64,000 nucleotides of DNA from Chamaecrista fasciculata (Eukaryota > Streptophyta > Magnoliopsida > Fabales > Fabaceae): positions 1 through 64,000 of the forward strand of contig QANZ01001133.1 in NCBI GenBank assembly GCA_003254925.1, read 5' to 3'. The notes under the pieces are model-generated. The model had not been told where the DNA came from and searched no databases. It was given only the letters and a program-made list of their open reading frames with translations. Shown one piece after another: positions 47,195 to 59,129 of this stretch. The translations under genes were made by a program, and so were the position numbers. Each line of letters opens with the position of its first letter. The first letter of the stretch is position 1.

Positions 47195-50100
47195 ATGGCT
47201 TCTTTACACCCTTCATTTTTCTCTTCATCGCATATCTTCTACTCCACAACACGCTCTCTGCATCCCTTCTTCTCCACAAACTTTGCCATGATGGTCGCTT
47301 CACCCTCCAAGCCGATCAAAATTTTGTGTGCCCTAAACCCTAACGGTGCCGAATCATCGGAATCGACGGCCCGAGATCTGCCGGCTCCGGTTGATCCCGT
47401 GAAGCTCGCATTCAGCAAAGCCAAGGCCTACCGAGAATCGCTGAAATCCAACTCCGATTCGAAAATCGAGCGAACTGATGCTTCGAATTCGAGTGAGAAT
47501 GCAAACGGGAACGAAGGGACGAGTTTGGGTGAGAATGTTGATGATGGTGATAAAAAGGAAGTGCCAATGGCTGTGAAGATTGCGATGGAGAAGGCGAAGA
47601 AGTATAAGGACAATAAAGGGATTGTGGCAAGTGATGATAGTACCGGTGAAAATGAAACAATTCAAGGTAATAATAATACTATGGATTTTTTTTGGTTCCC
47701 CAAGTATCGCAGCGCGACAGGCTTTGGACTAATCCTCCGGGTACTACTATGGATTTACAGGGCACATCTGATTGGTTGGTTGGTAGGGTATCTCATATCT
47801 TGAAATCTACGAAAATTCATTTAAAAATATTTTTTAATGTTTGAAAACTCATTTGACCAATAAAAAAACCTTAACATGTGTTCTAAGGCACATGTTAGAA
47901 GGAGCCAGTACTGTTGGCATAACTTGTGTTATAAGCTAATAACGAATTTGTTCTTACATTTATATATTGTAGAGCAAATTAACCATTTCATTCTCAACAA
48001 ATAATTAGTATTCTTAATTTAATAGTCTTTAAAAATAATATTATAAAATTGAAATTTTAATATATAGTTACAATTAATTAAGTCTTTGACATATGCTTAA
48101 CTGTCATGTGAGAAAATTAAATTTGTATTAAATCTCAAATTAATGTATTTAATTATAAAATCAAATTTCACCTAGGTATAGAAAGCATTCTGTGGCTAAC
48201 CATTTACCCTTGAGTGGAAGAGCCATGATGAAGGGATTAGTCATTATTCTTGACAATAGATACTCTAGTTTAGACTAATTGAAGAAGGCTAAATCATTAA
48301 CTCTATATTTTAATCTCATTTATTAACAAAATGTATAGGGTCATGTATTTGAAAAATATTTATTGTAAAAAATAATATTGATTTGTTGTAATAAACATAT
48401 GTTTCTCAGTTCTTAGTATCTCAAATGCTATTTATTTTTGTCAAGAACAAACAATGAACTTTTTCTTTTTCTAAAAAATTTGTTGTGTTTATATATATTT
48501 GTTGTATAGAACAATACTTATTTTAAGGTCCTAATTAGCTGAAATATTGCGGCCAAAATGAGATTAGTTGTAATTTACCTATTAGTTTGAAGACAAATTA
48601 ATTATCATAACAAAGAAGAAAGTCTTGTGCTTACGAATTTGCTATATATATATAGATATATATATATATATATATATATTTTTTCAGTATATGCTGAAAT
48701 GGAAAAGGAATGTGTTTTTCAGTATGCAGTTTGTACTTAATATGGGTATTTGAATTGGCTTTTAGGATTGCAGGGAAGAAATAACATTGTGGATAACACT
48801 GTTGGTAAGAAGGGAGGAGAACTGTCAATTTCGAGATTGGATTTTGTGGGACTTGAATTTTCAGATAAGAAGAAGACCAGGGGGCTTCCACCTGGGTTGG
48901 TTCCTACTTCGGACTCCTTCTCGAGCACTGATTTGGCGGAGGTGGAGCTTATTGTTGGGGACACAAGCAAGTTTGATGCTGCAAAAACAGCTTCCAAGCC
49001 TGAACAGACTGGGGAAAATGAATCAGAACTTTACAAGCCAAAAGTTTCTACATGGGGTGTCTTTCCTAGACCCAGCAATATTTCAAAAACAGTATATCAT
49101 ATTTGATACTCAACTCTACAGTTTAGCAACTCTTTATCTTCTCACATGGAGTCCACTTGTTCAGGACTTATATTTCTCATTTTCTACTCCTTTTTTTTTC
49201 TTAATTAGTATATTAATGATTTGGTCCCCAGAAGATGATAGATTTCTCAAGTTAGTCTCTAAAAGATGAAATTATAAGATCTAGTCTCGAGAAGATACAA
49301 TTACAATCAATTTAGTCCTTTTATTAAAGATACTAACTAGAATTTAATGACCGATATGATGCATTTTTAAATTTTATTGACATTATACATAACTGATGTT
49401 AAAAAAATAGATTAATTGTTAAGTTTGAATTAATATCTTAATAAAAGGACCAAATTGATTTTAGTTACATCTTTCACGGACCAAATCATGAATTTACTCT
49501 TTTTTAATCATTGTGTATCTCTGACTCTCTGTGTGTTCTTTTTATTTTATTTTTCAGTTTGGTGGCGGAAAAGTGATACGTCCTGGAGAGGTTCTAGAGA
49601 CTGAAGAAGAAAAGGCTGCTAAAGAAGCACGAACAAAACAGTTACTTGCAGCCTACAAGAAGAAAGTTGGGTTAAACATTGACCCAAAGCTAAAATCTGA
49701 GTGTGAGGAGGTAAGAATTTGTAGTGGTATCCAACATATTTTAGCTCGTCTCCTTCCTTTTAGCATTGGTTTCTTTTTCTATAGTTGTTTGTATCTTTTT
49801 GAATTTCTTAGATTTCATATTGCTGAATTCGCTTGTTTTAATAACAAATTAACAACTAATCGGTGATTGACTTTAAGTTTCTTGGCTTCTTGAAAATAAA
49901 AGTTAGACTTGGTTTGTTGAGAGAAAGAAATTATGTCAATATAATATCAAACATTCTGGAAGTTCTGTTCTCATGTATTCAGATTCCTGTTTATTTTGAA
50001 ATAAAGTTCCTTGGTAAGAAGTGTGAATATGCAAATTGTATCATAAATATAGGTAGGAAACAGGAGAGCTTATATTTCTTATTGTGAATACCAGAGTGCC

Positions 50101-53100
50101 AAAGAACTATTGGAAACAGCTGTTATTATAACCTGGCTTGATTGCTTATTTAAAAAGGGGCACCAAGTATATGCTATGGGTGAATATGATATCGTTTGGG
50201 CTTGGACAGTCACGCTTCTTAGAACCTCGTTATCTTATTTTTCTTTCAATTGGTTATTTATTTGCCTCTTCTTGAGTTCCTTATTGTTTAGTGGCATAAT
50301 ATTATTTCCCAAATAACATATATTGTTTATAGGCATTGACGGATGGTGACTCATTGATGAATGTGGGACAGCTGAAAGAAGCATTGCCTTACTATGAAAA
50401 GATCATGGATAAACTGACTTTCCAGGTAATTACTATTGTGTATATTACATACCAAAAGTGAATGTATAAGTTATCTTTTTGTTAAGCAGTTAACGTAATC
50501 TCCCTGTGTTGTCTGTCCAAACCCTTGATGAATATGACCACAGGGACCCATGGTATGAAATGACTTTCTTATGCATTATCAAGTCAAGAGGTCCATTTCA
50601 AACGCAGTTTTTATTAACACTAGCATGGCTAAAGTAGCTACTAGCTAGATTTTGAACTTTCAAATATGAATTATTATTATTTTTTTTTTTGGTAAAATGA
50701 ATTATTTTTATTCTAATATGAATACTTAAAAAGAAAATTTTAATATTGTTATGAGGAATATATGCATGACATTCATTTTCTCTCTGCAGAGTGAGCTGCA
50801 TGGTTTAGCTGCTTTGCAGTGGTCAATTTGTCAAGATTCCCTTAGCAGGTATATATTAAGAAACTTGACATGATAAACTTCCCACGGAATTTACTGTATC
50901 AGTCCTATTCAAGTCTGTGTTGTTTGTTGTTTGTTCTGGCCAAAAAAAAAAAGTCTGTGTTGTTTGTGTGTTTAATCCAAAACTATGCCTTATGTCTTCA
51001 AATGACAAGAAGTTTATTTACTTCAATAATATCAACATTGGGATACTCCAAATTTGCTAATCCATATGTCCCTATCTGAACAAATGTTTATTCATATCTT
51101 GGTGGTATCACCCAGAATGTCTTCATGTTTGAAACACTGTTACACTTAATGATGGGTTGCTGGTGAACCCAATTTCACCATAATTGTCAGCGTTTTTTTT
51201 TTTAAAATATAGAATTATATGCCTTGGTGAAAACATTCAAGTATCTTTCCTCTTCTTCCTTGACCATGATACTCAAAGTTCATGATATATGACCTAACTT
51301 TTATGATTGAATTGTTTTGTTCATTTTGCATGGAGGTAAAACCAAAATGGCAATTGATCACATCCAAGGCTATGTATGATCATGACATTGATTTATTCAA
51401 ATATTCTCCCCTCCTAAGATGTGGCTTGATTGCATGGCCCTCCCTTCTTTGAAGATATACAGAGATCATTATAGATCTGATGTTAAAGGATCTGTTTAGG
51501 ACTTTAGGTAATGCTTCATTTTTGTGAGAAAAGCACCCCTTTAAACTAATACTTATTTTCTCTCCGTTTATTTCATGTTTCTTATTGCATAGAAAGTGAC
51601 CATGAAATAACCAAATTCTCATATTTAGCTACGAAAACCTACAATGTGGCATAGGATATATCTACAGAGCATGCTAATCCACCCAAAGAAAATGGACCTA
51701 GACAGATCCGTTAACTTCACATTGAAATTTTGATTTCATTGCAACACATAATATGGTTTGGGGGCAAGTCTATTTATATTTTTATAATAGAAGGGAGATC
51801 TGCATAGTTGATCCAGGGAGAGTATTTTACTACAACAACAACAACAACAACCAAAGCCTTATCCCACTAGGTGGGGTCGGCTATATGAATCAACTGACGC
51901 CAACGTGTTCTATCCTTGCACATGTCAACCGTAAGGTTATTGATAGCTAAATCTTTTCGGATAGTTTCTTGGATAGTTTTCTTTGGTCTTCCCCTTCCCC
52001 GGATTATAGGATTCTCTACCAATTGATCAACTCTGCGTACCGGGGCCTCTAAAGGTCTTCTTTGCACATGCCCAAACCACCTAAGGCGTGTTTCGACCAA
52101 TTTCTCAATGATAGGCGCCACACCAACCTCCTCTCTGATGACTTCATTCCTAATCTTATCCATAATAGTGTGACCACACATCCAACGAAGCATTCTCATC
52201 TCAGTCACGTTGAATTTTTGCTCATGTTGCCCTTTTATTGCCCAACATTCAGTACCATACAATAGAGCGGGTCTTATTGCCGTGCGGTAAAATTTTCCTT
52301 TTAGTTTAAGCGGCACTTTTTTATCACAGTATTTTACTACTAAGAAAAAAATTGCATTGGGAAATAGTGATTTTTCCAGGGGCTGAAAAAGATAGTATTT
52401 TAATACTTAGTTGTTTAGAGTGAAATAGCAGCTTTGACAAAGAGTCAGATGGGCTTCATCTAATTTATATATTCTGAAGAGAAGTAAATTTCTATATATA
52501 ACAAAAAGACATTGATCATAAGGTCACATTATCTATTGCATGCGAGTTGCCTGTTTTATTGCCTTTCCCATCCCATAATTGTCCCATTAGATTTGAGAAA
52601 GTGTGTCAAAATTTGTTACAACGTATGACTAGAATGTATTTAGAGACAACAACATCCTCTTTTAAAAGGCTATATAGGTTCAGGCCAAAAAATAAAGGCT
52701 ATATAGGTACTAACCATTGTTTGCTTTTGCTTTATGGTTTAAGATTTCCGAACATAGTTTGATAAATTGACAGGCCTAATGAGGCTCGGCTAATGTATGA
52801 GAAACTTCAGTCTCACCCAAGCCCTAAAGTCAGCAAGAAAGCGAGGCAGTTTGTGTTCAGCTTTCAGGTAACTATTGGTGAGCAATTTGTTGCATAATTG
52901 TCGGCATAGCCTTTTTAAACAACGGTTGATCACAATTTTTTACTTGATTGAATTGGAGCATATCTTCTAAATGAACAAAGCTTGATCATATGCCAACAAA
53001 GGTTGGCCCAGTTGGTAAGGAGTCAACTCATAACCCAGAAGGTCGTGAGTTCGAATCCCGCCACCGATGTGAGGGTATTGTTGGTAGGCGATCTGTAAGT

Positions 53101-53380
53101 ACTTCTGTAAGCGCTTATAGAGCCTGGAGGCATGCCCTGTCCTTGGTGAGCCCCCGGGGCCCAACTCACCTAAACTTTTTTATGAGCAAACAAAGCTTGA
53201 TCATATTTTTTTTACTTGATTGAAATGGGACTCGGTTGTTTTTAAATAAACAAGTTTGAGTATAACAAAGCTGGGTTGAATATAGCTCTATCTCAACACT
53301 CCTTTATAGTGTAAAATCAGTTCATTTCAAATTAATAAGCTTGAGTATACTATAACTCAGATCAACTCAGGCATGATTGT

Positions 53381-53460
<80 letters not shown>

Positions 53461-53860
53461 NGGGATTTTTTTTGCATATGACTAAAGTTCAGTTTGGTTT
53501 TATGCATTTTAGCTTATTTTTTTAACCCTCCTCTCAACCTAATTTTTCTGCTGAACCCCCTCAGTAAAAAAGAAAAAAACAGAAACTATTTTTTTTTTTC
53601 TTTTTAATACTTGTTTTCATGATGGGCTTAAACCGTGGCAGGCTATGGAAATGATGAAGATGACAACAGGATCTCCATTTTATTTCAAGAACACAGGCTA
53701 CCAGAATTATTTTGATGCATTTATAGAAAACAAGTCTAACTACTCTTTAGAAGACGCTGAAGTTCAAGAAAAGGCAATGAATCAAGTTCTCCCGTACATT
53801 GTCTTTCTTATTTCTCCTATCTTAGTTGTACTACTTATTGCCCTCCAGAAGAGAATATAG
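47195..53860 (+). CDS. Plastid-targeted TPR-like membrane protein
   Basis: Seven exons: 47195..47666, 48766..49091, 49558..49710, 50333..50425, 50790..50848, 52774..52867, 53642..53860, total 1416 nt, 471 aa, all GT-AG and in phase. The N-terminus (MASLHPSFFSSSHIFYSTTR, rich in Ser, few acids) looks like a chloroplast transit peptide. A low-complexity acidic/Ser region follows, then a conserved block (FGGGKVIRPGE, EEEKAAKEARTKQLLAAYKK) and helical TPR-like repeats (QLKEALPYYEKIMDKL, PNEARLMYEKLQSHPSPKV). The C-terminus is a membrane anchor (VLPYIVFLISPILVVLLIAL). It resembles an uncharacterised plant plastid family; no biochemical role can be given. Introns 2, 5 and 6 carry inserted elements, and intron 6 includes an N. 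Confidence 0.75.
49199..49503. mobile_element. MITE in intron 2 of the TPR-like gene
   Basis: Left end AGTATATTAATGATTTGGTCC and right end, reversed, AGTAAATTCATGATTTGGTCC are inverted repeats. Next to them are 'agaagatgatag' and 'catctttcacg' phrases. It is the same family as the element at 14344-14942. Confidence 0.65.
51834..52327 (-). mobile_element. 5'-truncated RTE-type LINE in intron 5
   Basis: AGTATTTTACTAC (51821-51833 and 52328-52340) is a perfect 13-bp target duplication. On the minus strand the insert encodes the C-terminal part of a reverse transcriptase ORF, 149 codons from MPLKLKGKFYRTAIRPAL through YGTECWAIKGQ, MRMLRWMCGHTIMDKIRN and LRWFGHVQRRP. It ends in a (GTT)n tail, as plant RTE elements do. 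The frame is open to its end, but the catalytic palm is missing through truncation. It does not disturb splicing signals of the host gene. Confidence 0.9.
52992..53188 (+). mobile_element. tRNA-derived SINE in intron 6
   Basis: The 197-bp insert has an A box-like TTGGCCCAGTTGGTAAGG near its start and a B box GTTCGAATCC about 35 bp further on, followed by a tRNA-unrelated body with GAGCCCCCGGGGCCCAACTC and a T-rich end. It is flanked by the perfect 18-bp repeat AACAAAGCTTGATCATAT (52974-52991, 53189-53206). Confidence 0.9.
53382..53461. other. About 80-bp T homopolymer ending in N
   Basis: An uninterrupted T run ends in a single N at 53461. This is more likely a low-quality read end or contig join than real sequence. 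True length is unknown, and it lies in an intron. Confidence 0.75.
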
Positions 53861-54807
53861 ACCATTTCTTTTTGTATATAAATACACCTCCTCAGTTGTA
53901 TATATATATATGTATATTTGAGTTCACAAGCAAATTAACCATTTGTTGTCTCATTGTGTTATGATTTATCTTATTAGTACAGAGAAAGACAAAAAACAAT
54001 GTGGCTGTGCACCATTTTGCTGGACAATAATGTATATGAATAGAACATGATGCAGAATTATTAAGCAAAAGATGTTCTTTGCTAGAGTTAATATTCTGAG
54101 CTTGTGTGCTTCAAGCCTTCAACAATGGCTTTTTCAATGGAGGGTAATTCCCTATATTCTATTGAGCTGATTTTTTTTTTCTTCCTTTCATCTTGATTTT
54201 GGGGAATATCATCCTTGGTTGATTTACTTTTAATGAAAGCATAGCAAAGAAGTTTTTGAAGAATCTAATATTTTTTAAGGATCAAAAAATTATATTCTTA
54301 AATATTAATATAAAAAAACTGAATACCAAAATAGAAAGAAAGAAAAGAAAAGTCATATAGTCAAAGATGAGGAGCACCGCTTGGCCGCTTGTTCACATTT
54401 TCTCATAACTTTCTCTTTGAAGCCATCAAACACCAAAATCCTCCAAATAAATTGACAATAGAACTATTAGCTTTTACAACTTTTTTTTTAATTAAAGTCA
54501 GAAATTAAAGTATAAAGTACTTTTTCTTACATTAAAGCATGAAGTACCTTTTCCCAGCATGCAGTAGTACCGTGTCTTGCTGTGAATGCTTTCTGATTTG
54601 GAGTCTGATGCTTTATATCTTATCTTATCTTGAATAAGATGCTTTATGTCTAATAATGAATCATATGCTTTTTAGAATGAAGCAGATAATTTGAAGCTAT
54701 CCCGCAAAAACCAGAGTGCAAAAACTGCTCATAATACTTTCCTCACTCACATTGCATTTCATCCCTTCCTAGAACACACCACTGACACCATCATTCAATC
54801 ATCATTC

Positions 54808-57800
54808 ATGGCTGTGGAATTGGTTGTTGCTCCTCTTGTCTCTTCCTTCTTTCAGGTGGCATTTGACAGGTTGGCTTCTCCTGATGTCTTTGATTTCTTC
54901 CGGAAACGAAGATTGAATGAGGAGTTGCTGGATAAGTTGAAGATCACACTTTTATCCATCAACACTGTGGTTGATGATGCAGAGAAAAAACAGATCTCGG
55001 ATCCAAATGTCAAAGACTGGCTTGATATGGTCAAAGATGCTGTGTATGATGCTGAGGATGTGTTGGATGAGATTGATTATGAAGCCTCCAAGCGCAAAGT
55101 GGAAGCTGAATTTCAAACTACTACTTCTAGAAAGGTACTCAAGTTCTTTACTGCTTGTGTTCATTCATTTGATACGGAAGTTGAAACAAGGATGAAACAA
55201 GTCCTTGAAAAGCTGGAATATCTTGAAAGTCGAAAGGCTATACTGAAATTGCAAGAAGGGGTTGGTGGTGCTGGATCGTGGAGTACAGTATCAGAAAGAT
55301 TGCCAACAACATCGTTGGTAGATGAAGATGCAATATATGGTAGAGATGATGACAAAACAAAGATCATTGAATGGCTGCTATCTGACAATGATAGCGACCA
55401 ACTATCTGTCATTTCTATAGTTGGTATGGGTGGGCTAGGTAAGACAACTCTTGCCCAGCTTGTCTACAATGATAAGAGGGTGAAAGATGCATTTGATCTC
55501 AAAGCTTGGACTTGTGTTTCAGATGAATTTGATGTTTTAAGGCTGACAAGGACAATTGTGCAGTCAATTACTATGTCTACTAATGATAATACTAGTGATC
55601 TAAATATGCTTCAAACTGAATTGAAGAAATTGTTGTCTCAAAAGAGATTTCTTCTTGTGTTAGACGACGTGTGGAATGAAAATTATATGCGATGGGAGGC
55701 CCTGCAAGCACCTTTCAAATATGGGGCTTTGGGAAGCAAAATTCTTGTAACTACTCGTAGTGGCATTGTTGCTTCAAACATGCGTTCTAGTAAAATACAT
55801 GTTTTACAACTATTGTCTCAAGAAGAAAGCTGGTCTTTGTTCAAGAGATATGCATTCCGTAGTGCAGATGCCTCTCGTTCAAATTCTCATTTAGAAGATA
55901 TTGGCAGAGAAATCATGAAGAAGTGCAAAGGGTTGCCTTTAGCTTTGAAAACAATTGCAAGTCTCTTGTACACGAAATCATCTAATGAAGAATGGAAAGT
56001 TATTCTTAAAAGTGGGGTATGGGAGGAGGAGAGCAATGTTCTTCCAGCTTTAAGATTGAGCTATCACTACCTTCCTTCTCCTCTAAAGAGATGCTTTGCT
56101 TATTGTTCATTATTCCCCAAAGATTATGAATTTGACAAGGAGCTTCTTATTCGATTGTGGATGGCTGAAAATTATCTACAATGTGCTCATCAAAGCAAAG
56201 ACCCAAGGGATGTGGGTGAGCAATTCTTCCATGATCTATTGTCAAGGTCACTTTTCCAACGATCAACTGGAGATAAAACGCATTTTGTCATGCATGATCT
56301 TGTCAATGATATGGCAAAATATGAAGTTGGAAAGTTTTTCCATAGGTTGGAAGTTGACGAAGCAAATAATCTTGTAGAGATGACCCGTCATGTTTCCTAT
56401 TTAAGAAACTCTTATGAAACTTCCAAAAGGTTTGAGGCTATATTCCGGGCGAGTAGATTACGCACATTCTTGCCTTTATCTATGCAAGGTCATAGACTAA
56501 CAAATAAATGCTGGCCTATTCGTTGCATGTCTAGCACAATGATACACGATTTGCTGTCCAAGTTTGGGTGCCTACGAGCTTTATCTTTGTCTGATTATTC
56601 CGAGCTTGTTGAGTTGCCTGATTCTGTAAGGAATCTTAAACATCTACGCTATTTGGACCTTTCTGGAACTAGAATAAAGAAGCTACCTGATTCAATATGT
56701 GAACTTTATCATTTACAATCGTTGAAGTGGCAGTGTTGGGATCTGGAAAAGTTGCCCATGGATTTGCATAAACTCACAAATCTACGTCATCTTGATTTCC
56801 GTAAAACTAAAGTGAGTGAGATGCCAAAGCATTTGGAGAAGTTGAAAAATCTTCAAGTTCTTTCGTCATTTATTGTGGGCAAAAGTAGAGGCACTGATAT
56901 CAAACAGTTAAAAGAACTTAATCTTCGGGGAAAACTATCAATTAGAGAGTTGCAGAATGTGATGAATCCTTCTGATGCTTTAGCACTCAACTTGAAAAGC
57001 AAAATATGCATTGAGGAGTTAAAGTTAGAATGGAGTATGAACAGAGAAACAACACCGAATGATAAGGATATTCTAGAGAAACTTCAGCCCCACAATAACT
57101 TGAAAAAGCTATCAATTAGCTGTTATGGTGGTATTGCATTTCCATATTGGTTTGTTGATGGTTCCTTGTCCAACATAGTGTCCCTAGAGTTAAGCAACTG
57201 CAAGAATTGTGCGTCTTTGCCTTCACTAGGCCTCCTTCTTCCATCCGTAGAAATCTTGAGAGTAATTGGCATGGAGGCATTGGAGGAGTGGAAATGCGAA
57301 AATGTATCAGGTGCTTTTTCATTTCTTCAAGAGATTTCAATAGAGAAATGTCCTAAGTTGAAAGAGCACCTTCCTGATGAACTTCCTTCGTTAAGAAAGC
57401 TAGTTATTGAGGATTGTGAGCAGCTTGGGGCTTCAATTCCAAAGGCTCCTTGTCTTCGTGAATTGTTTCTAAGAGGTTGTGGAAAGTTGCAGGTGGAATG
57501 TCTTCCATCAACTCTAGAATTTCTCATGATTGGTGGAATCTTACCAGAAATATTTTCAGCAAAGAATATTGATAATGCCATTGCCAATACTTGCCTTGAA
57601 TTTTGGATCATTGATGACTGTGCTCACTTGGAACTCCCACTGCGTCATTCCCATAACTTGCTTGTTAATATGCGGATAGAAAGTAGCTGCGACTCTCTTA
57701 AGGCCTTTCCACTGGATTTATTCCCCATACTTCAGCAATTGACTTTGACTGAATGTAGTAATCTTGAAACGATTTCTGTTTCAGGGGAAAAAAGCCATTC

Positions 57801-58425
57801 TCTTACATATTTGGCCATCTTCAAGTGTCCCAAATTTGAGTCATTTCCTAAGGAAGGATTTTTGGCCCCAAAACTGGCTCAACTCGACATTCGAAATTTG
57901 GGGAGTTTGAAATCACTGCCTGATCGCATGCACATCCTATTTTCCTCTCTCGAATATCTAATTATACGTAATTGTCCGCATGTGGAATCATTTCCTGAGG
58001 GACGTTTGCCGTCAACTCTCAAGCGTATTGATATCAGCAAGTGCCCAAAACTCCTGGCTGCTCAGGGTTTGCATAATCTTGCTTCTCTAGAGAGCTTGAC
58101 TATTTCAGACTTAGATGTGGAGTCATTTCCTAATGAAGGACTGTTGCCATCTTCTCTTGTTTCTCTTTCCATCGAAAATTGCTCAAATCTCAGAACCCTG
58201 CACCACAGAGGTCTTTGCCACTTGAACGCACTGGAATTTTTGAAAGTTGATGATTGTCCTAAACTCCAAAAGTTTCCCAAGGAGGGTCTGCCTAACACTC
58301 TTTCCACTCTATCAATTGAGGGCTGTCCGTTGCTCAAAAAACGTTGCCAAAAATCCAAAGGCAAAGATTGGGATAAGATTTCTCACATCGCTTCCATTCA
58401 GATAGACAGTGATATAGTAACTTGA
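54808..58425 (+). CDS. CC-NB-ARC-LRR disease resistance protein (RPP13-like)
   Basis: Single exon, 1205 aa from ATG 54808 (MAVELVVAPLVSSFFQVAFD, the usual start of this group). The frame is open upstream to 54691, but those 39 residues do not look like the family. Order: Rx-type coiled coil (1-170) with the EDVID-type motif AEDVLDEIDYEA; P-loop GMGGLGKTT at about 206; kinase-2 LLVLDDVW at about 282; RNBS-B GSKILVTTRS; GLPL motif CKGLPLALKT at about 372; RNBS-D CFAYCSLFPKDYEF; MHD motif MHDLVND at about 495; then about 20 irregular LRRs (560-1190) with 'CPKL' and 'LPSLRKLVIEDC' phrases. All NB-ARC motifs look intact. Such proteins sense pathogen effectors in the cytoplasm and trigger cell death. 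The target is unknown. A partner pseudogene lies at 62416. Confidence 0.95.
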   Translation: MAVELVVAPLVSSFFQVAFDRLASPDVFDFFRKRRLNEELLDKLKITLLSINTVVDDAEKKQISDPNVKDWLDMVKDAVYDAEDVLDEIDYEASKRKVEAEFQTTTSRKVLKFFTACVHSFDTEVETRMKQVLEKLEYLESRKAILKLQEGVGGAGSWSTVSERLPTTSLVDEDAIYGRDDDKTKIIEWLLSDNDSDQLSVISIVGMGGLGKTTLAQLVYNDKRVKDAFDLKAWTCVSDEFDVLRLTRTIVQSITMSTNDNTSDLNMLQTELKKLLSQKRFLLVLDDVWNENYMRWEALQAPFKYGALGSKILVTTRSGIVASNMRSSKIHVLQLLSQEESWSLFKRYAFRSADASRSNSHLEDIGREIMKKCKGLPLALKTIASLLYTKSSNEEWKVILKSGVWEEESNVLPALRLSYHYLPSPLKRCFAYCSLFPKDYEFDKELLIRLWMAENYLQCAHQSKDPRDVGEQFFHDLLSRSLFQRSTGDKTHFVMHDLVNDMAKYEVGKFFHRLEVDEANNLVEMTRHVSYLRNSYETSKRFEAIFRASRLRTFLPLSMQGHRLTNKCWPIRCMSSTMIHDLLSKFGCLRALSLSDYSELVELPDSVRNLKHLRYLDLSGTRIKKLPDSICELYHLQSLKWQCWDLEKLPMDLHKLTNLRHLDFRKTKVSEMPKHLEKLKNLQVLSSFIVGKSRGTDIKQLKELNLRGKLSIRELQNVMNPSDALALNLKSKICIEELKLEWSMNRETTPNDKDILEKLQPHNNLKKLSISCYGGIAFPYWFVDGSLSNIVSLELSNCKNCASLPSLGLLLPSVEILRVIGMEALEEWKCENVSGAFSFLQEISIEKCPKLKEHLPDELPSLRKLVIEDCEQLGASIPKAPCLRELFLRGCGKLQVECLPSTLEFLMIGGILPEIFSAKNIDNAIANTCLEFWIIDDCAHLELPLRHSHNLLVNMRIESSCDSLKAFPLDLFPILQQLTLTECSNLETISVSGEKSHSLTYLAIFKCPKFESFPKEGFLAPKLAQLDIRNLGSLKSLPDRMHILFSSLEYLIIRNCPHVESFPEGRLPSTLKRIDISKCPKLLAAQGLHNLASLESLTISDLDVESFPNEGLLPSSLVSLSIENCSNLRTLHHRGLCHLNALEFLKVDDCPKLQKFPKEGLPNTLSTLSIEGCPLLKKRCQKSKGKDWDKISHIASIQIDSDIVT

Positions 58426-58813
58426 CCACACATCCCTTCTTATCAGGTATTGTATACTACTTCTTTTGAATTTCAAATCGTCTATTCAAGTTTGTGTTTT
58501 CGTGCTTTTATATAATTTCACATTTACTTGTCTAGTTAACAAGTCTATTTTGTAGATTACATTAATACCAAAAACTCAACAATTCTTCATAGAAGCGGAC
58601 ATATTTTTTGTGTCCACGTACATTTTCAATTCTAATCAGGCATCATCACATCAATTCAATTGGTCCTTTGAATTAACATAAAGACTTCATATATAAAGAG
58701 ATTATGGCATTTAATTGTTATTTATAGCCTTGCAGAGTCATATTTATAACATTTTTTTTTTGTTTTACTAAAATATAATAAAGGATTGAAATTCAAGATT
58801 CAATGTTAAAAGT

Positions 58814-58864
58814 TAACAACAACAACCAAAGCTTTTTCCCACTAGTAGGGTTGGCTATATGGAT
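58814..58864 (-). mobile_element. 51-bp extreme-truncation RTE LINE insertion
   Basis: AACAACAACAACCAAAGC, a CCCACTAG motif and GGCTATAT match the 3' end of the RTE LINE at 51834 in the same orientation. The insert is bounded by the perfect 12-bp repeat AATGTTAAAAGT (58802-58813, 58865-58876), so it is a genuine insertion of only the element's last 50 bp or so. Confidence 0.85.
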
Positions 58865-59129
58865 AATGTTAAAAGTAAAAACTTGTAAAATTTAATATAT
58901 TAAATATCAAGAGGAAAACTAAATTTACATCAACTTTAAAATTAAAATATATTATTATTGTGGTGTGAAAGTGATTAAACATTTTTTTAGTAATAGTTCA
59001 CTTAACAACAGTGAGTCGGGACAACATCTAACTAGTATTAAAAATTAAGAACCATATTCATCATATTCAATATCTTTTTTTCAAAGTCCTAGAACTACTT
59101 TGATATTTACTTTACGAATAGTAAAAGAC

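Noticed and set aside
47660..47803. Continuation of exon 1 of the TPR-like gene to the stop at 47803
   Set aside because: The extra residues are not conserved-looking, and CAAG/GTAATA at 47666 joins in phase to exon 2.
52990..53223. tRNA gene or small ORF at the B-box sequence
   Set aside because: A and B boxes are present, but there is no cloverleaf. The 18-bp target duplication shows a SINE.
53382..53461. Long poly-T as a transcription signal or LINE tail
   Set aside because: It ends in N and has no element or target duplication next to it. Sequencing or assembly artefact is likelier.
54691..54807. Upstream in-frame start for the CNL gene
   Set aside because: The extra 39 residues are unlike the family, and the same stretch in the pseudogene leader is not kept as coding.
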